From contig JALCLG010000001.1 of the NCBI GenBank assembly GCA_022647725.1, positions 1,528,001 to 1,592,000 on the forward strand: DNA of 64,000 bases. The letters run 5' to 3'. This document shows, one piece after another, positions 58,921 to 64,000 of the stretch. The position numbers were made by a program, and so were the translations under genes. Under the pieces are notes generated by a model, which saw only the letters and a list, made by a program, of their open reading frames with translations, was not told the DNA's origin and ran no database searches. Positions within the stretch are counted from its first letter, which is position 1. Each line of letters opens with the position of its first letter. The stretch is from Bacilli bacterium (lineage in GTDB: Bacteria; Bacillota_I; Bacilli_A; RFN20; CAG-288).

Positions 58921-59859
58921 ATGAGCACAGCAGGGCGACTGAAAATCCGTGACGGGTCTTCGTTGGCTAGCCGGTACTGGCGTCATAATTTCTTCCGCTG
59001 TTTCCGTCTTTGGCCACTGGAGATCCTCGGGGTTCTGGCCCTGGTTTTCCCGGTGCTTCTTCCGCTTTACCAGAAGCAGCGCTATCAGGCTACCCGGATG
59101 TTGACAACCGCCGAGGATATTGTCTTCAGCAAGAGCTTTGATGGCGTGGATGACGGCCAGGCTTATTTCACACTGGCTTTGTTTGATTTCCTCGTCCTAG
59201 GCGGCTTTCTGGTTAGCTCTGCTTTGGTGGCGGGCCTTTGCTTTGGCATTCAGGAACTTTATGTCGGCATCCAATATGCCAACTCGACCGGACAGGAGAG
59301 TCTTCAGCTGGCTCCGGTCAATGCCTTCTTCATTCCGGCGATCGTCTTTGGTGTGATTGCGTTAGCCTGCAGCTTCCTGCTCTTGGAAATCGGCGGTTTT
59401 GTCGCCAGCCGGAATCCGGCGCTGAAACTGGGGGATCTTTTATTCGATTCCTTGGCGACGCTGAAGAAGATCGGCGGCTTCCTTTTCCTCAACGACCTGC
59501 TGTATTTCTTAGGTGCCGTCCTATATGTGGCTTTGTTTGGAGCGGTCCTGTTAGCGATTGTCTTTGGCATGAAGCTGGCTTCCTTTGACGGACTGCCGGC
59601 TTATTTCTTTACCGATTATCAGGGGCTGCTGATTGCCATCATCATCCTTGCCATTTTGCTTCTCAGTGTTCTCTTGCTAGGTCCCCGGTATTTCCTTTCC
59701 CATCGGGCGTCGGCCTATTTGTTGCTGGACGACACTGCCCTTACCGGAACCAATACCGTGGTTCTCCGGGATGCGGCCGGCAGCAATCCCTCCCTTTATC
59801 AGACGTCTCCCAGTGCGGCGACGGATTCCCAGTCTAACGGAACAGCCTTGAAGCATTAA
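58921..59859 (+). CDS. Polytopic membrane protein, unknown function
   Basis: 312 residues. Membrane helices at ~38-58, ~88-115, ~138-162, ~195-222 and ~235-258, with a cytosolic Ser/Thr-rich tail (TSPSAATDSQSNGTALKH). AGAGG lies nine bases upstream. First of four plus-strand genes that overlap or nearly touch (5 nt gap, 8 bp overlap, 10 nt gap). No family recognised. Confidence 0.68.
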   Translation: MSTAGRLKIRDGSSLASRYWRHNFFRCFRLWPLEILGVLALVFPVLLPLYQKQRYQATRMLTTAEDIVFSKSFDGVDDGQAYFTLALFDFLVLGGFLVSSALVAGLCFGIQELYVGIQYANSTGQESLQLAPVNAFFIPAIVFGVIALACSFLLLEIGGFVASRNPALKLGDLLFDSLATLKKIGGFLFLNDLLYFLGAVLYVALFGAVLLAIVFGMKLASFDGLPAYFFTDYQGLLIAIIILAILLLSVLLLGPRYFLSHRASAYLLLDDTALTGTNTVVLRDAAGSNPSLYQTSPSAATDSQSNGTALKH

Positions 59860-59863
59860 CAAC

Positions 59864-60538
59864 ATGGTCTACGGGTTTCTCGGGGTGGTCCTTATCGTTC
59901 TTGCCGTAGCCAGTCTCTTGCTGGCTCATTTCTTTTTCCCCGGCCATTTCCTGAAGCTGAAACCCCAGGAGCCTGTCGTCCGGGACAGTTTCGATCCAGT
60001 GAAGCAGGCGTTTCTTCCGGAACCGCTGACCCGTCAGGTTGTCTCCTGCTACCGTTTCGTCAAGGATTCCCAGCACCGCAAGTCCTATCTTGAACTGACG
60101 TATGGTCAGGCCAACAAGAACCTGACGCTGCTGATTCTTTTCTATGATGCCCACGGCTATCCTCTGACCTGGGTCAAGGCCGCTGTTGACGATACGTCCT
60201 TGGCGGCCTCGGCTTATGTGCCGGCTCCCAAGAATGCCCATAGCGCCTCCGTCAAGGCCCTGGAAGCTCACGATCAGGAAAGCTATCTCACCTTGGATTA
60301 TGGGTCCTTGGTCCGGCTGTCTTTGGTCTTAGGACTGATTACTTTCGGCCTGGCTTTGGTCATTCTGATGGGCGTGATGCTGACCATGAAACAGGCTCTC
60401 TTCTATGCCGTCTTTGTTTCCAACTGGGCCTGGGAACTCGGACTGGGACTGGTGCTGGCCTTTCTGGATGGAGCGATTGTCTTTGGCTTCTTTGCCTATA
60501 AGGAACGACCGTATCTGAAGGCAAACAGCGATGAGTAA
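59864..60538 (+). CDS. Membrane protein with internal beta domain, unknown function
   Basis: 224 residues. N-terminal helix (~3-25), a soluble domain ~30-145 (CYRFVKDSQHRKSYLELTYGQANKNLTLLILFYDAHGYPLTW), then two or three helices (~148-170, ~180-212). The soluble domain has the same layout as the N-terminal domain of the next gene's product (polar loop, YLELT or AFLTV strand, Asn-rich turn, LTxLxLxxxxFDA or LxLLILFYDA strand), suggesting a shared fold. Confidence 0.65.
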   Translation: MVYGFLGVVLIVLAVASLLLAHFFFPGHFLKLKPQEPVVRDSFDPVKQAFLPEPLTRQVVSCYRFVKDSQHRKSYLELTYGQANKNLTLLILFYDAHGYPLTWVKAAVDDTSLAASAYVPAPKNAHSASVKALEAHDQESYLTLDYGSLVRLSLVLGLITFGLALVILMGVMLTMKQALFYAVFVSNWAWELGLGLVLAFLDGAIVFGFFAYKERPYLKANSDE

Positions 60539-62618
60539 TCCCCAGTTCGTCAAGACGGTGACCTTTATGACCGGCCCGGGGAAACCCAGCGCCATCGTTT
60601 CGTATGACCTTTATGCTGATGCAGACCATTGCTATGCCTTCCTGACCGTGAAAAATACCACGGTGTCTAAGCTGACGTCATTGGCTTTGAACGTCACGGC
60701 GTTTGATGCCGAAAGGAAGACCTTAGCCAAGTATGCCGTCAATCTTCCCAAGCTTTCCCTGCGTCCGGGACGGACCCAAGTTCTCGAAGAGCCGCTGGTC
60801 CTGCCGCAGGCCAGCGCTGGCTTTACTTACGATGTTGTCTCTTTCCCAACGGATTCCCCTAAGAAGCCGGTGCTTTCCAAGATCGCAGCGAATCCCTGGG
60901 TGAGTCGGCAAGTCCCGCAAAGCCTAGTGACCCAAAGCCTGAGTGCCCGGGGATCCTGGCTGACGATGGCGGTGAGTCTGTTAGGCATTGTCTTCTTCCT
61001 TGTTCCTTTTGTCAGTCAGGAGAATGCTTTCTCCGGAATCACCGGAACCAAAGGCTCGACGGATAGCTACGATTATGAGCTGCTGAATGCGACCGACTGC
61101 AAACTGGTTCTTTATAAAGGCGATGATTACGCCGTTTCCGTGCCCAGCATGGTCGGCGGCCATATCGTCAAAAGCATCGGCGACTATGCCTTCAGCGGCA
61201 AGTCGATGACGAGCTTTGCCTTGGAAGGTCCGGGCATTGCCATCGGAAACTATGCTTTCCAGAAATGCCGCAACCTCCAGAGCGTGGATCTGGGGTCGGC
61301 CACGAGCATCGGCGAGCATGCCTTTGAGGGCTGTTCGTCTCTGGCTTCCTTGACCTTGGCTCAGGCGACCACCATTCAGGATGCCGCTTTCCAGGATGAC
61401 ACGGCCTTAGCCAGCGTGACACTGGGAAGCCCGGATCATCAATCCCTTACCCTGGGCAAGGATGTTTTCAGCCATTGCCCGAATCTGCAGACCGCCAGTT
61501 TTTATGGTCCCTGTGATTCCCTGGAGGGGCTTTTTGCCGACAGCCCGATGTTAGCTGACCTTTATCTTCAGAGTCTCGATGATATGACTTTAAGCGATCT
61601 TTTCGGCAAGCAGAGCACCAAGGTTCCTTTATCGCTGCATGTCGGGCATCTGAAGTCCCTGCCGACCCATTTCTCTATGGGATATTCCTTAGCTTCGTTG
61701 GAAGCCGATTACTTCGAAGGCAGTTCCATTGAAAAGGAAGCTTTCCTGAATACCTCGACTTTAGCCAAAGTCACTTTCCATTCGGTCGGCTCCTATGTCA
61801 TTTCCTCCCAGGCTTTCTCCGGCTGTCAGGCTCTGACGGATTATGATTTCTCAGGCGTGACCTCGTTAGGGTCTCAGGCCTTCCGTGCCACCGGTCTGAC
61901 CGAGGTGACGTTGCCAAGCTGTCTTTCGACCTTAGCCAAAGACTGTTTCGAAAACACCTCTCTGACCCGCATCTATGCCTCCAACAAGGGAGAGAGTCTT
62001 TTGTCCGATACCAACTATGCTTTACCGATTTTTGCCTATACTTCTGACAGCGAACTTCATAATCCTTACCAGTACCGCCTGGTGGATGGGACGAAGGACT
62101 TCGATCTTGGCTATGAGAAGGTGACGGTGACAAAAAAGGCCACGGCTTCTCAGCCCGGACAGTTAAGCGGCATGAATGCCGCCACCAGTAAGACGGAAAG
62201 CTTTGTCAGCCATCACCTGGCCCGGACCATCCCCGAACTTGAAATCTCCCTTTCCGATGACCAAAAGACCCTCATCTTCCCCGCGGTGGGTCAGTCGCTG
62301 ACCTGGACCTCCTCGTCGGAGGCCTCCTTGGTCCTGACGTTCTCCAGCAAGCGTTTTACCGTGGTCAGCTTCTTAGCCCAGTTCGAGGCTTCCTTCACCT
62401 CGACCGCCGTGGCGACATCGACCTCACCCCAGTATCGTTTCTTCCGCCGGAATGCCGATGGCACGGTCGGCAATAACCTCGGCCATGACAGCTTCAAAAG
62501 CGAGACGATGGCTTATGTCTCGGCCGGCATTGATCCCGATCATCCCCTCTACCTCTCGCTTTATCATCCGAATTCTAGCTCAGTGAGCGTGACCTTCTCC
62601 GACGTGTCGTTAGCATAG
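60531..62618 (+). CDS. BspA-like leucine-rich-repeat protein with internal membrane anchor
   Basis: 695 residues. No cleavable signal: ~1-140 is a beta-rich domain, one membrane helix at ~143-163 (GSWLTMAVSLLGIVFFLVPF), then LRR_5-type repeats ~185-470 (IVKSIGDYAFSGKSMTSFALEG, IAIGNYAFQKCRNLQSVDLG, TSIGEHAFEGCSSLASLTLA), and a C-terminal Ser/Thr-rich beta region ~480-695. Following the positive-inside pattern, the repeats would be outside the cell and the first domain inside. Overlaps the preceding gene by 8 bp. LRR_5 proteins often bind host or matrix proteins. Confidence 0.8.
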   Translation: MSNPQFVKTVTFMTGPGKPSAIVSYDLYADADHCYAFLTVKNTTVSKLTSLALNVTAFDAERKTLAKYAVNLPKLSLRPGRTQVLEEPLVLPQASAGFTYDVVSFPTDSPKKPVLSKIAANPWVSRQVPQSLVTQSLSARGSWLTMAVSLLGIVFFLVPFVSQENAFSGITGTKGSTDSYDYELLNATDCKLVLYKGDDYAVSVPSMVGGHIVKSIGDYAFSGKSMTSFALEGPGIAIGNYAFQKCRNLQSVDLGSATSIGEHAFEGCSSLASLTLAQATTIQDAAFQDDTALASVTLGSPDHQSLTLGKDVFSHCPNLQTASFYGPCDSLEGLFADSPMLADLYLQSLDDMTLSDLFGKQSTKVPLSLHVGHLKSLPTHFSMGYSLASLEADYFEGSSIEKEAFLNTSTLAKVTFHSVGSYVISSQAFSGCQALTDYDFSGVTSLGSQAFRATGLTEVTLPSCLSTLAKDCFENTSLTRIYASNKGESLLSDTNYALPIFAYTSDSELHNPYQYRLVDGTKDFDLGYEKVTVTKKATASQPGQLSGMNAATSKTESFVSHHLARTIPELEISLSDDQKTLIFPAVGQSLTWTSSSEASLVLTFSSKRFTVVSFLAQFEASFTSTAVATSTSPQYRFFRRNADGTVGNNLGHDSFKSETMAYVSAGIDPDHPLYLSLYHPNSSSVSVTFSDVSLA

Positions 62619-62628
62619 AGGCAATCCC

Positions 62629-64000
62629 ATGGAAAAAGAAAACAAAGTTCTGACGCAGACCGAGGACAGTGAGAGCTACCAAGCCGACCTTTCCGCCGTC
62701 AAGAAGCTGCATCAGGAGCAGCAGAAAACATCGAAGCCGCTCGTGCTTTCTTTCAGTCTGCTGGGTCTTTTAGGCTGCCTGATTCTTTTGGTGATTGCCA
62801 TCCTGTTTGCCTTCTTGACTTACTTTCCCAATCCGGAGCCGATGAATTTGGTTATCTTGATTTTCTTAATGGTTTCCAGTGCCATCTGTCTGGTGCTCTT
62901 CATCGCCTCCCTGGTCCACCCCAAAGGCAAGCTGGCTGTGATTCCTTCCGCCAAGCCTTCCCCGGAGAAAACGGCGGCAAAGGAGACGGCCGATCCCGCC
63001 ATGGCCTTAGCCGATAAACCGCAAGCCGTCAAAAAGAGCATCGACGTTCCGCATCTCTTGCCCTCCGAGCTTTCCCCGGCGCTGCTTAGTGACCGACTGC
63101 AGGAAGCCTTGTCCGATCAAGGCTACCGGCTGAAAAACAAAGACGGTCTCGCTTTCTTCAGCTGTCTTGCTGCCACCCGGGTCATTTTGGTTTCCGGACT
63201 TGCCGAAAGCGACAAAGCCATCTTCTTAAAAGCCTTGTCTCTCACGTTCGGCGGCACCTCTCATCCTTTGGATACGACCGCTCTTACCGGTAAGGCTCTG
63301 AAAGAGGAGCCCGCGTTTCTGACGTTGCTGAAAGCCGGCGCCACGGCTCCGGAGACCTTGGCTTTCGTCTCCCTTTCCTGCCGGGCCAAAGGCCTTTCAA
63401 AACTCCTGGACGGCCTGATGGATCCTTTAGCCGACCGCAACAATACCACCCTTATCAAAGGCGTCTCCTTATCTCCGAACACCGTCTTCCTGCTTTTTGA
63501 GGATCCCCAGGATTCCTTAGCCGATTACCCCAAGGAGCTCTTACGGTTTGCTCTTAGCTTCGATGCCACTTTGGACAAGACCGATAGCGTGACCAAGCTG
63601 CTGAATCCGACCACCCTCTTTGCCGATGACTATCTGGCCTTTGCCGAGACGATGAAGGATAAGAATGCACTGTCAGAAGACCTCTACCGCAAAGGCGACA
63701 GCCTGCTTTCGACCCTCTCCGAGGCTCAGGTCACCCGGATTCCGACTGACAGCCAGGACAGCCTGGAAGGCTATCTCGCCTTGGCCCTGTCCAGTCAAAG
63801 CCCGGCCCAAGCCCTGGACAGCTATCTTGCCAGCGGTCCTTTCACCTATCTCGTCTTAGCCTATCCGGAGAAAGCTCATAGCCAGGCCCTCGAGAATACC
63901 TTCCTCGATCTTTTCCATGACGAGGGCGATTTTTCCAAGACCCTGCTTTGTCTGCACCATGCCCTGAATCCGAAAGCCGAGCCCGAAGCTTCTCCTGCTT
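62629..64000 (+). CDS. Membrane protein with two N-terminal helices, unknown function, partial
   Basis: At least 457 residues, running off the right edge. ATG 62629 follows AGAGG by nine bases. Charged N-terminus (MEKENKVLTQTEDSE), membrane helices at ~40-68 and ~73-98, then a long cytosolic helical region rich in Ala/Leu/Ser/Asp (~135 onward, LPSELSPALLSDRLQEALSDQGY). No family recognised. Fourth gene of the membrane/LRR cluster. Confidence 0.7.
   Translation, partial: MEKENKVLTQTEDSESYQADLSAVKKLHQEQQKTSKPLVLSFSLLGLLGCLILLVIAILFAFLTYFPNPEPMNLVILIFLMVSSAICLVLFIASLVHPKGKLAVIPSAKPSPEKTAAKETADPAMALADKPQAVKKSIDVPHLLPSELSPALLSDRLQEALSDQGYRLKNKDGLAFFSCLAATRVILVSGLAESDKAIFLKALSLTFGGTSHPLDTTALTGKALKEEPAFLTLLKAGATAPETLAFVSLSCRAKGLSKLLDGLMDPLADRNNTTLIKGVSLSPNTVFLLFEDPQDSLADYPKELLRFALSFDATLDKTDSVTKLLNPTTLFADDYLAFAETMKDKNALSEDLYRKGDSLLSTLSEAQVTRIPTDSQDSLEGYLALALSSQSPAQALDSYLASGPFTYLVLAYPEKAHSQALENTFLDLFHDEGDFSKTLLCLHHALNPKAEPEASPA

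Overview
The window looks like chromosome from a low-complexity-genome member of the Bacillota (Firmicutes), most likely from the Erysipelotrichia or a near relative. The reasons are the HrcA-GrpE-DnaK cluster with a CIRCE operator, Gram-positive-type RNase P RNA beside gpsB, RecU, RNase Y/YmdB/SpoVS, ComEA/ComEC, and BspA-like leucine-rich repeats. The gene order pgsA-cinA-recA-rny-ymdB-spoVS-miaB-ymcA-mutS-mutL follows Bacillus subtilis closely. The placement is inference; no rRNA is present to test it. Most host genes are of moderate GC with strong GGAGG-type ribosome sites, but several appear to be leaderless.

Layout. 1-3.1 kb: heat-shock operon hrcA-grpE-dnaK (dnaK runs off the left edge). 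3.2-9.8 kb: trmB, dipeptidase, coaX, a lipoprotein, comEC-comEA and greA. 9.89-13.33 kb: a nested transposon, with an IS21-type element (istA/istB) inside the transposase gene of an IS1595-like element; both sets of inverted repeats and target duplications can be read. 13.4-15.4 kb: a nucleoside kinase and a cold-shock protein, convergent on a shared terminator. 15.5-31.1 kb: a long tightly packed minus-strand run, spoVS-miaB-ymcA-mutS-mutL-miaA/tcdA-fhs-folD, followed by two large ABC ATPase-permease genes. 31.1-36.8 kb: ymdB-rny, recA-cinA-pgsA, rnpB and gpsB. 37.0-49.7 kb: an NfnAB-like pair, MarR-exonuclease-recU, a secreted endonuclease, a HAD phosphatase, phosphoglucomutase, and an rluD-type gene heading three membrane/unknown genes. 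49.9 kb: tRNA-Ser(GGA).

50.0-55.6 kb is an accessory region. It holds an orphan ribbon-helix-helix antitoxin, a transposase remnant, then a conspicuously AT-rich three-gene cassette (secreted protein, lipoprotein, radical SAM/SPASM enzyme) behind its own consensus promoter, followed by broken TetR and membrane-protein genes. 55.6-58.8 kb: two small phosphoesterases, a DUF3737 beta-helix protein and a PatB-type C-S lyase. 58.9-64.0 kb: an unrecognised four-gene membrane cluster including a leucine-rich-repeat protein; the last gene runs off the right edge.

The main points for follow-up are the in-frame MiaA-TcdA fusion (two tRNA position-37 modifying enzymes in one chain), the AT-rich radical SAM/lipoprotein/secreted-protein cassette, the nested transposon whose transposase leader can fold into two hairpins with complementary loops, and the uncharacterised LRR membrane cluster.
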